Source: Sphingomonas desiccabilis
GTDB taxonomy: Bacteria; Pseudomonadota; Alphaproteobacteria; Sphingomonadales; Sphingomonadaceae
Direction of reading: 5' to 3'
NCBI RefSeq assembly: GCF_004135605.1
Contig: NZ_SDPT01000001.1
Coordinates: forward strand, 496,001 to 560,000
Length of the DNA: 64,000 nucleotides
The notes beneath the pieces were generated by a model that saw nothing but the letters and a program-made list of their open reading frames with translations, was not told where the DNA came from and made no database searches. This document shows positions 8,045 through 15,389 of this stretch, piece after piece (within the stretch, counting starts at the first letter, position 1; each line of letters begins with the position of its first letter). The translations under genes and the position numbers were made by a program.

Positions 8045-8995
8045 TTATACGTGAAGATGGTGCAACAGTTCCTGCATGTCTGCCGGAACTTCGCTATGGA
8101 ACGCTAAAGCGTGCCTTAGCACGGGGTGGATGAACCCGAGATGTGCCGCGTGCAGGGCCTGGCGCCGGAAACCCAGGGTTTCCAGGGCCTGGCGGTGCTG
8201 CGGACGCACCCGGCCGTACACAGGATCGCCGACCAGGGGATGGCCGATGGAGGCCATGTGGACCCGCACCTGATGGGTGCGCCCGGTCTCCAGCCGGCAT
8301 TCCACCAGCGCCGCCTCGCGCAGCGGACGCACCAGCGACCAATGGGTCACCGCCCGCTTACCACCCTGGACGATCGCGATCTTCTTGCGATTGGTGGACG
8401 AGCGCGCGAGCGGCGCGTCGATGGTGCCGCTGCCGGTCTTCGGGCGGCCCGACACGATCGCCTGGTAGCGACGATCGATCGAGTGCGCCTTGAACTGGCG
8501 TGCCAGTCCCTCGTGTGCCTGGTCGTGCTTGGCGGCGACAAGGAGCCCGGAGGTGTCCTTGTCGATGCGGTGGACGATGCCGGGCCGGGCGACGCCGCCG
8601 ATGCCCGACAATTGCCCCGCGCAATGGTGGAGCAGCGCATTGACCAGCGTGCCGTCGGGATTGCCCGCCGCCGGATGTACGACCAGCCCGGCGGGCTTAT
8701 CGACCACGATCAGATGCTCGTCCTCGAACACGACGGTGAGCGCGATGTCCTGCGCCGCGTTGTGCGCGGGTTCGGGCGCGGGGATGTGCACGTCGAACCG
8801 GTCGCCGGCCCGCGCCTTGCGCGCGGGATCGGAGGCAGCAGTGCCGTCGCTCGCCAGCACCTTGCCCGACGCCATCAGCGCCTTCAGCCGCTCGCGCGAC
8901 AGGTCCGGCAGCGCGTGCGCAAGGGCACGGTCCAGACGCCACCCGTCGGCAGTTTCGGCGACCTGCGCCGCGATGATGGAATCCCCCCGGATCAT
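8045..8995 (-). CDS. rluD: RluA/RluD-family 23S rRNA pseudouridine synthase
   Basis: This 316-residue protein has an N-terminal S4 RNA-binding domain (WRLDRALAHALPDLSRERLK, residues 18-37) followed by the catalytic domain. The RluA-type signature GIVHRIDKDTSGLLV contains the catalytic aspartate, and the TGRTHQVRVHMASIGHPLVGD block is diagnostic. S4 domain plus this length match RluD, which modifies helix 69 of 23S rRNA, but an RluC-type role is not excluded. Its start lies 11 bases from the divergent JAMM gene start, so the two promoters must overlap or sit inside the coding ends. Confidence 0.9.
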   Translation of the reverse strand: MIRGDSIIAAQVAETADGWRLDRALAHALPDLSRERLKALMASGKVLASDGTAASDPARKARAGDRFDVHIPAPEPAHNAAQDIALTVVFEDEHLIVVDKPAGLVVHPAAGNPDGTLVNALLHHCAGQLSGIGGVARPGIVHRIDKDTSGLLVAAKHDQAHEGLARQFKAHSIDRRYQAIVSGRPKTGSGTIDAPLARSSTNRKKIAIVQGGKRAVTHWSLVRPLREAALVECRLETGRTHQVRVHMASIGHPLVGDPVYGRVRPQHRQALETLGFRRQALHAAHLGFIHPVLRHALAFHSEVPADMQELLHHLHV

Positions 8996-9006
8996 GTTCT
9001 AGCTAG

Positions 9007-9420
9007 ATGGGAATGGCGCTGGAGATTGCAACCGGGATCGCGCAGGCGATCCGCGATGCCGCGGCGGCCTCGCCCGACCGGGAGGTGTGCGGCCTGCTCC
9101 TCGGCGCGCCCGGCCGGGTCACGGGGCTGATGCCGGCCGCCAATGTCGCCGCGCATCCGGCGACCAGCTTCGAGATCGATCCGGGCGCGTTGCTCACCGC
9201 CCACCGCGCCGCGCGCGGAGGCGGGCCGGTGGTGCTGGGCCACTACCACTCGCATCCCAGGGGCCCGGTGCGTCCGTCCAGCGCGGATGCCGCGGCGTCG
9301 CACGCCGACGGCGCCTTGTGGATCATCGCCAATGCAGAAACGCTCGGCTGCTGGCGCGCCGTGGCGGAGGGGCCTGTTGCCGGGCGGTTCGTCCCGGTCA
9401 CGCTACGCTTTGTCGGCTGA
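9007..9420 (+). CDS. M67 (JAMM/MPN+) family metallopeptidase
   Basis: This 137-residue single-domain protein contains the full JAMM zinc motif: E26 (REVCGLL), H81, H83, S91 and D94 in HSHPRGPVRPSSAD, that is HxH-x7-SxxD. Family members hydrolyse isopeptide-like bonds, for example releasing sulfur-carrier or ubiquitin-like tails. The substrate here is unknown, and no ThiS/MoaD-like partner is adjacent. ATG at 9013 is an alternative start two codons downstream. It leads a group of signalling genes in the same direction, with 67 bases to the next start. Confidence 0.88.
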   Translation: MGMALEIATGIAQAIRDAAAASPDREVCGLLLGAPGRVTGLMPAANVAAHPATSFEIDPGALLTAHRAARGGGPVVLGHYHSHPRGPVRPSSADAAASHADGALWIIANAETLGCWRAVAEGPVAGRFVPVTLRFVG

Positions 9421-9487
9421 GGTTGCGGAGACCGTCCGGCAACGTCAGAAGGTGCGCCGAACACCCATTTCGGATCGGATTTCCGCC

Positions 9488-10126
9488 ATGCAGATCAGCG
9501 CCACCGATTTTGCGAGCCTGTTGTGCTCCCGGCTGTGCCACGATCTTCTCAGCCCGGTCGGCGCGCTGAACAACGGGCTGGAACTGCTTGCGGACGAACA
9601 GGATCCGGCGATGCGCGCGCGCTGCCTGGAACTGCTGGCGGAGAGTGCACGCGCTTCTGCCAACAAGCTGAAGTTCTTCCGGCTGGCCTTTGGCGCCGCC
9701 GGCGGGTTCGGCGACGTAGTCGACACGCGCGAGGCGCGCGCCGCGATCGACGGGCTGTTCCTGGAAAACCACCGGGTGAAGCTCGGCTGGATGGTCGAGG
9801 AGCCGACGCTCCCCAAGCCTGCGATCAAGGCGCTGCTGAACCTGGCGCTGATCGGCGGCGACGCCCTGGTCCGCGGCGGTCAGCTCGACATCGGTGCCGA
9901 GGCGAACGCCGCCGGCGTCGAGATCGTCGTGCGTGCAGACGGGCCGCGGATCGTGCTGGACCCCGAGCTGCGCGATGCGCTGTCGGGGGAAGGAGACCTG
10001 CTGGCGCCGCGCGCAGCGGCTGCGTTCCTGGCCCATGCGCTGGTAAAGCAGGGCGGCGGCACGCTTCAGGTTTCCCCTCCGGAAGCGGACGTGCTGCTGT
10101 TCGGCGCCTCTTTCCCCCGGAGCTAA
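9488..10126 (+). CDS. chpT: ChpT-like histidine phosphotransferase
   Basis: This 212-residue protein has an N-terminal helical hairpin carrying the phosphoacceptor histidine in CSRLCHDLLSPVGAL (H18), then a degenerate HATPase-like fold. This is the architecture of ChpT, which in Caulobacter passes phosphate from CckA to CtrA and CpdR. The ATP-binding boxes of true kinases are not apparent, as expected for ChpT. The start ATG fits the family N-terminus MQISATDFAS. It lies directly upstream of cheA, with a CtrA-like box overlapping its stop codon. Neighbouring chemotaxis genes could mean it also serves that system; this is inference. Confidence 0.82.
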   Translation: MQISATDFASLLCSRLCHDLLSPVGALNNGLELLADEQDPAMRARCLELLAESARASANKLKFFRLAFGAAGGFGDVVDTREARAAIDGLFLENHRVKLGWMVEEPTLPKPAIKALLNLALIGGDALVRGGQLDIGAEANAAGVEIVVRADGPRIVLDPELRDALSGEGDLLAPRAAAAFLAHALVKQGGGTLQVSPPEADVLLFGASFPRS

Positions 10127-10137
10127 CCCCCTTTTAA
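10123..10137 (+). promoter_or_regulatory. Candidate CtrA-binding box upstream of cheA
   Basis: The site reads CTAA, seven bases, TTAA, which is one mismatch from the CtrA consensus TTAA-N7-TTAA. It overlaps the chpT stop codon and lies about 40 bases before the likely cheA start. TTAA is rare in this GC-rich region, so the match is more telling than it would be elsewhere. Confidence 0.4.
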
Positions 10138-10176
10138 CCCGGGGCGGGCATGTCTCCCCGGGGAAACAGGGACTTT

Positions 10177-12522
10177 ATGGACGATCTTCTCCGGGAGTTC
10201 ATCGCAGAAACGCGCGAGACGCTGGAGGCATTGTCCGGCGAGATCGTGGCTTGGGAGGCAACCCCGGGCGACCGCGCACGGCTCGATGCCATCTTCCGTT
10301 TCGTCCACACCGTCAAAGGGAGCTGCGGCTTCCTGGGGCTGCCGCGGCTTCAGCGGCTGAGCCACGCCGCCGAGGATGTGCTGGCCGACGTCCGGGCGGG
10401 TACGCGCACGCCGGACCGCGCCCTCGTCAATGCGGTGCTGGCGTTGGTCGATCGCATCGGGGTGCTTGTCGAGGCGCTGGACGCGGGCACGATCTTGCCG
10501 GAGACCGACGAGGACGGGTTGATCGCCGCTCTGGCGCCCGGCGCGCCCGAAGTCGTGCCGCTCCCGCAGGCGAGCCCGCGCAGGGGGCCCCGAACCGTGC
10601 GGCTGGGGGTTGACCTGCTCGACCGGATGATGGCCGGCATGTCGGACATGGTGCTCGCGCGCAACGAGTTGGCGCGGCTGCTGCGCCAGGGGAACGCCGG
10701 CCCCGGCGTGGAGGCGGCGCTCGCGCGGCTCTCCCTCTCCATCGCCGAGATGCGGGATGCGGTGACGCGCACCCGCATGCAGAAGATCGAGACGCTGTTC
10801 GCCGGCGTTCCCCGGCTCGTCCGCGACACCGCGGCGGAACTGGGGAAATCGGTCACGCTGACGCTTGAGGGAAGCGATGTCGAGGTCGATCGCGACATGG
10901 TCGAGGTCATGCGCGATCCGCTCGTGCACATGGTGCGCAACGCGATCGATCACGGCATCGAGAACGCCGCCGAGCGGCGCGCCGCCGGCAAGCCCGAGGC
11001 AGGGCAGCTGACGATCGCGGCGCGACAGGCGGGCAACCAGATCGTCCTGGAAGTCTGCGACGACGGGCGCGGGATCGACGTGGACCGGCTGGTCGAGAAG
11101 CTCGCCGCCTCCGGCACCCGGTGCGAGGCGCAGTTGCGCAAGCTCGATGCTGCCGCCGGTGCCGACCTGATCTTCGAGCCGGGTTTGTCCGTGCGCGACG
11201 TGGCAACGCCGATCTCGGGGCGGGGCGTCGGCATGGACGTGGTCCGGTCGGCGGTCGACCGGATCGGCGGGCGGATCGAGCTGGACAACCGGCCGGGGTG
11301 CGGGCTTCGGATCCAGATCCATGCGCCGCTGACGCTGTCGATCATTCCCGCGATCCTGGTTGCGGTGGGGGAGCAGTGCTTCGCCGTTCCGCGCCAGATC
11401 GTCGAGGAAATCGTCGTGGGTCCGCGCGCCCGCGTCCAGGACGATGACGGGCTGGACATGGTGCAGGTGCGGACGCGCCGGATGCCGCTGGTGGCCCTGG
11501 CTTCGGTGCTGGACCTCCCGCCGCCGCGCGCAGAGCCGCAGACGCTGGTCGTGGTGAGCGCGCCGGGCGGCTGCTTCGCCCTCGCCGTCGACGGGGTGCT
11601 CGATCAACAAGAACTGGTGGTGAAGCCGGCGTCGCCGCCGGTGATGGCGACCGGCCTTTATGCGGGAACGACGTTGCCCGACAGCGGCAAGCCGATGCTG
11701 CTGCTCGATTGCGCCGGGATCGCCAGCGCAGCCGGCGTCCGCTTCGCCCGGGTGCCCGGACCCCGCCTCGGCGACCCGGATCCTGGGGAAGAGAACGCGC
11801 GCGAGGATGGCCCTCCAGCGCTGGTGTTCGTCGACCTGGACGGTGTCCGGCGGGTGGTGCCGCTCGCGGCAGTGGACCGGATCCAGCAGGCCAGGGGCAA
11901 CGCCATCGACGATACGCAGGGTCGCCTGCGGCTGTTGCTGGACGGAAAATGGCTGGCGGCCGAGGCCGTGGCCCCGGTCGGAGATTGCGGCGAATTGACC
12001 GTGCTGCGCCTGACGAATGGGCGGCAGGAACTCGCCTATGCCGCACGGCATGCCGTCGACATCGTGCATCTCCCCGGGACCATGGAAGCCGCCGGTACGG
12101 CAGGGCGGATCGCGGGGACGGTGCTGCTCAACAAGCAGCGCGTCGAGCTGATCGACGTGGAGTGGCTCCTGGGGCGGCTGGAGCCCGCCACGCCTTCGCG
12201 GCCGCGGGGCGGGCCGCTCTGCCTGCTCGCGGCGCCTGCCTATGGACCCCTGGCGGCGTTCGTTGGCCCGCTGCTGGAGCAGCATGGCTATCGCGTCGCG
12301 CTGGGCCGCGCATCGTGGGAGCGCCCGGCCGTGGTGCTGATGACCGAAGCGGCTGCGCACGCAGCCACGGCGTCCGATCGCAGGGGCGAGCCGCCGGTGA
12401 TCCGCCTGCGCAACCTGCCGGAGCCGGCAGGGCCCGGCGACACCAGCATCTACCGCTATGATTCGGATGCGCTGCTCGCGGCGATCGCGAACTACACCAG
12501 AGCTCCGGGCGCTCTTCAATGA
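10177..12522 (+). CDS. cheA: CheA-type hybrid histidine kinase with degenerate C-terminal receiver
   Basis: The protein has 781 residues from the ATG at 10177; an ATG nine codons earlier is possible, but ACAGGGAC precedes 10177 and family members begin MDDLLREFIAETRE. Domain order: HPt with H44 in FVHTVKGSCGF; dimerisation helices; HATPase with N box MVRNAIDHGIE, DDGRGID and GRGVGMDVV; a CheW-like regulatory domain; a second CheW-like segment; and a receiver-like tail. The tail has no aspartate where a receiver is phosphorylated (PAVVLMTE), so it is probably not a phosphate acceptor. It overlaps cheW by 4 bases. No MCP, cheR or cheB is next to it. Confidence 0.88.
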   Translation: MDDLLREFIAETRETLEALSGEIVAWEATPGDRARLDAIFRFVHTVKGSCGFLGLPRLQRLSHAAEDVLADVRAGTRTPDRALVNAVLALVDRIGVLVEALDAGTILPETDEDGLIAALAPGAPEVVPLPQASPRRGPRTVRLGVDLLDRMMAGMSDMVLARNELARLLRQGNAGPGVEAALARLSLSIAEMRDAVTRTRMQKIETLFAGVPRLVRDTAAELGKSVTLTLEGSDVEVDRDMVEVMRDPLVHMVRNAIDHGIENAAERRAAGKPEAGQLTIAARQAGNQIVLEVCDDGRGIDVDRLVEKLAASGTRCEAQLRKLDAAAGADLIFEPGLSVRDVATPISGRGVGMDVVRSAVDRIGGRIELDNRPGCGLRIQIHAPLTLSIIPAILVAVGEQCFAVPRQIVEEIVVGPRARVQDDDGLDMVQVRTRRMPLVALASVLDLPPPRAEPQTLVVVSAPGGCFALAVDGVLDQQELVVKPASPPVMATGLYAGTTLPDSGKPMLLLDCAGIASAAGVRFARVPGPRLGDPDPGEENAREDGPPALVFVDLDGVRRVVPLAAVDRIQQARGNAIDDTQGRLRLLLDGKWLAAEAVAPVGDCGELTVLRLTNGRQELAYAARHAVDIVHLPGTMEAAGTAGRIAGTVLLNKQRVELIDVEWLLGRLEPATPSRPRGGPLCLLAAPAYGPLAAFVGPLLEQHGYRVALGRASWERPAVVLMTEAAAHAATASDRRGEPPVIRLRNLPEPAGPGDTSIYRYDSDALLAAIANYTRAPGALQ

Positions 12523-12947
12523 ACGGGCTCTACCTGGTCGCGCGGATTGCCGATCAGGCGGTGGCGATCGCGTCGGGCGGGACCAGCAGCGCCGTCGAGC
12601 TCGGCGAGATCACGCCGGTCCCCCGCGCGCCACGGGCGGTGCTGGGCCTGGCGGCGCTGCGCAGCTGGGCCGTGACGGTGATCGACACGCCGCTGGCGAT
12701 CGGCCTCTCGCACAGCAGCGCGCGGTCGAACCATGGGGTGGCGGTGAGGGTCGAGGGGCATGATTATGCGCTGTTGGCCGACGGGTCGCCGAAGGTGGTC
12801 GCGCTGGAAGCGCAGCCGCTGGGGGCGGGCGCCGACCTGCCGTCCGCCTGGCGCCGGGTCGCGAGTGCGGCCGCGATGCGCGAGGGAACCCGCATTCTGG
12901 TCCTGGATGCCGCGGCAATCCTGGACGGGATCACCCAGCCTGCCTGA
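12519..12947 (+). CDS. cheW: CheW-like coupling protein
   Basis: This 142-residue single CheW-domain protein couples receptors to CheA. It reads as a beta-rich domain (LYLVARIADQAVAI at the start, VLGLAALRSWAVTVIDT in the middle, RILVLDAAAIL at the end). Conservation is low for the family: the usual GxxxxRG(x)xxPVxDL stretch is reduced to GLAALRSWAVTVID. It overlaps the end of cheA by 4 bases (ATGA), so the two are co-translated and probably form one complex. cheY follows after 51 bases. Confidence 0.8.
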   Translation: MNGLYLVARIADQAVAIASGGTSSAVELGEITPVPRAPRAVLGLAALRSWAVTVIDTPLAIGLSHSSARSNHGVAVRVEGHDYALLADGSPKVVALEAQPLGAGADLPSAWRRVASAAAMREGTRILVLDAAAILDGITQPA

Positions 12948-12998
12948 CCCCCTCGCAAGATCGGTCCCGGCGTGCGATGCAGGTCCCAGGGGGATGTC

Positions 12999-13364
12999 AT
13001 GAAAAGCTGTCTGGTCGTCGACGATTCAAGGGTCATCCGAAAGGTGGCGCGCCACATCCTGGAGGCGCTGCGCTTCGAGGTTCGCGAGGCCGCCGATGGC
13101 CGGGAGGCCCTGGCCAGCTGCCTCGCAACCCCTCCCGACGCGATCCTGCTGGACTGGAACATGCCCGTCATGAGCGGCATGGACTTCCTGCGCGCCCTTC
13201 GGGATGCGGGCCTGCCGCAGCAGCCGAAGGTGGTCTACTGCACGACGGAAGGCGACATGGCGCACATCCGCGCCGCGATCGAGGCGGGCGCCGACGAATA
13301 TGTGATGAAGCCGTTCGATCGCGAGACCTTGGAGAGCAAATTCCAGATCGTCGGGCTCGCCTGA
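12999..13364 (+). CDS. cheY: CheY-like single-domain response regulator
   Basis: This is a 121-residue stand-alone receiver. The acidic pocket D8/D9, phosphoacceptor D52 (ILLDWNMPVMSG), T82 (CTTEGD) and K104 (VMKPFD) are all present, so it should be phosphorylated. The ATG at 12999 follows an AGGGGG element; an in-frame ATG nine codons earlier lacks one. Its likely phosphodonor is the CheA encoded upstream. There is no flagellar gene in the window, so the output could be motor control or another CheY-type target. Confidence 0.9.
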   Translation: MKSCLVVDDSRVIRKVARHILEALRFEVREAADGREALASCLATPPDAILLDWNMPVMSGMDFLRALRDAGLPQQPKVVYCTTEGDMAHIRAAIEAGADEYVMKPFDRETLESKFQIVGLA

Positions 13365-13472
13365 TCGCCCGGCCGCCACGCTCCGCCGGTAGCGCGCGGC
13401 GCCGCCAGGCCTGCAGCTTGCCTTTGGCTGGTAGGCGACGCATCGCTTCGGCGTAGCTTGGGGACGGGGTGC

Positions 13473-14162
13473 ATGCAGTTTATCGACAGGCCTTCGCCGA
13501 ACTTCGACGATCGTTCGCTGCCGGTCACCATGGTGGTGCTGCACTACACCGGCATGCAGGACGCCGCGTCCGCCATCGCCCGGCTGGCCGATCCCGAGGC
13601 GAAGGTGTCGTGCCACTACCTCGTCGCGGAGGACGGTACCGTCGTCCGCATGGTCGACGAGGCGCGACGCGCCTGGCACGCCGGCCGCTCGCACTGGCGC
13701 GGGGTGACCGACATCAATTCCGCCTCGGTCGGCATCGAGATCGTCAATCCGGGCCATGAATGGGGCTATGTCCCGTTTCCCGACGAGCAGATCGACGCGG
13801 TGATCCGGCTGGTCGCCGACATCAAGCAGCGCCACGCCATCACCCGCGGGAATGTGGTCGGCCATTCGGACATCGCGCCGGCACGCAAGCAGGACCCGGG
13901 CGAGCTGTTTCCCTGGGGCAAGCTCGCGCGGCTGCGCCTGGCCCTGCCGCGGCCGACCAAGAACCTGATGGATCCGGGCTGGGCCGACAGCGGCTTCCTG
14001 CTCGCGCTCGAGCGGTTCGGCTATGACGTTTCCGATCCCGCCGCGGCGGTCACCGCCTTCCAGCGGCGCTTTCGCCCGGAGATGGTGGACGGGGTGATCG
14101 ACGCCGAATGCCGCTGCCTGCTGCTGGCCCTCTTGCTGCCCAAGCCGCAGGGCGACGACTGA
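13473..14162 (+). CDS. N-acetylmuramoyl-L-alanine amidase (Amidase_2, AmiD/AmpD type)
   Basis: This 229-residue protein cleaves the bond between MurNAc and the stem peptide. Zinc ligands H24 (VVLHYTG), H131 (VVGHSDIAPARK) and D141 (QDPGELF) and the active-site glutamate E89 (VGIEIVN) are visible. The C-terminal 55 residues (DSGFLLALERFGYDV..AVTAFQRRFRP) form a peptidoglycan-binding-like helical domain. No signal peptide is evident from the ATG at 13473, which argues for a cytoplasmic, AmpD-like recycling role, although AmiD proteins share the fold. A TTG five codons earlier is the alternative start. It lies directly upstream of the RNase P RNA gene. Confidence 0.87.
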   Translation: MQFIDRPSPNFDDRSLPVTMVVLHYTGMQDAASAIARLADPEAKVSCHYLVAEDGTVVRMVDEARRAWHAGRSHWRGVTDINSASVGIEIVNPGHEWGYVPFPDEQIDAVIRLVADIKQRHAITRGNVVGHSDIAPARKQDPGELFPWGKLARLRLALPRPTKNLMDPGWADSGFLLALERFGYDVSDPAAAVTAFQRRFRPEMVDGVIDAECRCLLLALLLPKPQGDD

Positions 14163-14204
14163 GCGGCTTTCCCCGGCGGCGAAGCTGCGCTAGGCGGGCC
14201 GGGT

Positions 14205-14573
14205 CAGAGGGTCGGGCGGCCGCGGCCCCGTTCGCGAGAACGGGGGCGAGGAAAGTCCGGGCTCCACGGAAACGACGGTGCCGGGTAACGCCCGGCGGGG
14301 GCGACCCCAGGGAAAGTGCCACAGAGAGCAAACGGCGACGGCTTCGGCCACGTCACGGTGAAAGGGTGCGGTAAAAGCGCACCGCGGGCCTGGTAACAGG
14401 AACGGCATGGCAAACCCCACCGGGAGCAAGACCGAATAGGGACGGCACATGGGCCTCGTTCCGGCCCGTCGTCCGGGTTGGTTGCTGGAGGCGGCGCGCG
14501 AGCGTCGTCCTAGAGGAATGGTCGCCTATCCCGCGTCATGCGGGTGGACAGAACCCGGCTTACAGACCCTCTG
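14205..14573 (+). ncRNA. rnpB: RNase P RNA, bacterial type A
   Basis: This is the catalytic RNA that matures tRNA 5' ends. The 5' strand of P1 (CAGAGGGTC, 14205-14213) pairs with GACCCTCTG at 14565-14573. The universally conserved GAGGAAAGTCCGGGCTCC (about 14249-14266), the downstream ACAGAGAGCAAA-type region and the 3' block ACAGAACCCGGCTTACAGA (about 14548-14566) are all present, giving a molecule of about 369 nt. The two ends are set by the P1 helix. Confidence 0.96.
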
Positions 14574-14709
14574 ACGCGTTTCCGCGCCGCGCTGCGGCTC
14601 GCGATTTGCCGCCGTACCGGTCCGCGCAGGCGGCGCTCGATCGCTTCGCAGCAAGGTTGCGCCGGCCCGCCACGGTGCCCAGGGACGATAGGCAGGACGG
14701 ACCGACGCG

Positions 14710-14736
14710 CCGGGTGCAGGAGGGGGTTGCACCCGG
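14710..14736 (-). terminator. Inverted repeat downstream of the carbonic anhydrase gene
   Basis: A perfect 9-bp inverted repeat (CCGGGTGCA / TGCACCCGG) with a 9-base spacer lies 18 bases beyond the can stop codon on the minus strand. There is no T run, so a terminator role is only suggested. Confidence 0.35.
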
Positions 14737-14753
14737 AAGGGGGTTGGAACGGG

Positions 14754-15389
14754 TCAGACGAGGACCGGCTGGGGCCGCGGCACCTCGCCGAGCGGCGTCG
14801 TCGAATCGATCTCCATCATCGGCTTGATGAGGCCGTCGCGCAGGTCATAGACCCAGCCGTGGAGGTAGAGCGTCTGCCCGGCGGCAAACGCATCCTGCAC
14901 GACCGAGGTGCGCGCGAGCCGCACCAGCTGGTCCCGGACGTTCAGCTCGACCAGGCGGTTGGCCCGCTGGCTCTCGGGCAGCGCGTCGAGTTCCTCCTGA
15001 TGGTCTCGACGGACCTGCTCGGCGTTGCGCAGCCACTTGCCGAGGTAGCCGGTGGCGCCGCCTTCCAGCGCGGCGTTGATGCCGCCGCAGCCGTGATGGC
15101 CGCAGATGATGATGTGCCGGACCTTGAGCACGGTGACCGCATATTCGAGCACCGACATCAGGTTGAGGTCGTCCTCGTTCACCAGATTGGCGACGTTGCG
15201 GTGGATGAACATGCCGCCCGGCGGCGTGTTGGTCAGCTGCCCGGCCGCGACGCGGCTGTCGGAACAGCCGATCCACAGGAACTCGGGCTGCTGGCCGGCG
15301 ATCTGGCGCTCGAAATAGTCGGGGCGCTCTTCCAGCCGCTCGGCGGCCCACGCCTTGTTGGCGAGGAGCAGGTGCTTGTACTCTCTCAT
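14754..15389 (-). CDS. can: Beta-class carbonic anhydrase
   Basis: This 211-residue enzyme interconverts CO2 and bicarbonate. Beta-class zinc ligands C42, D44 (CSDSR), H98 and C101 (GHHGCGG) are present, with the D44-R46 dyad that controls the ligand switch. The start codon overlaps the stop codon of the upstream SulP transporter gene (ATGA, 15386-15389), so the two are translationally coupled. That context suggests the pair supplies or balances intracellular bicarbonate. Confidence 0.94.
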   Translation of the reverse strand: MREYKHLLLANKAWAAERLEERPDYFERQIAGQQPEFLWIGCSDSRVAAGQLTNTPPGGMFIHRNVANLVNEDDLNLMSVLEYAVTVLKVRHIIICGHHGCGGINAALEGGATGYLGKWLRNAEQVRRDHQEELDALPESQRANRLVELNVRDQLVRLARTSVVQDAFAAGQTLYLHGWVYDLRDGLIKPMMEIDSTTPLGEVPRPQPVLV

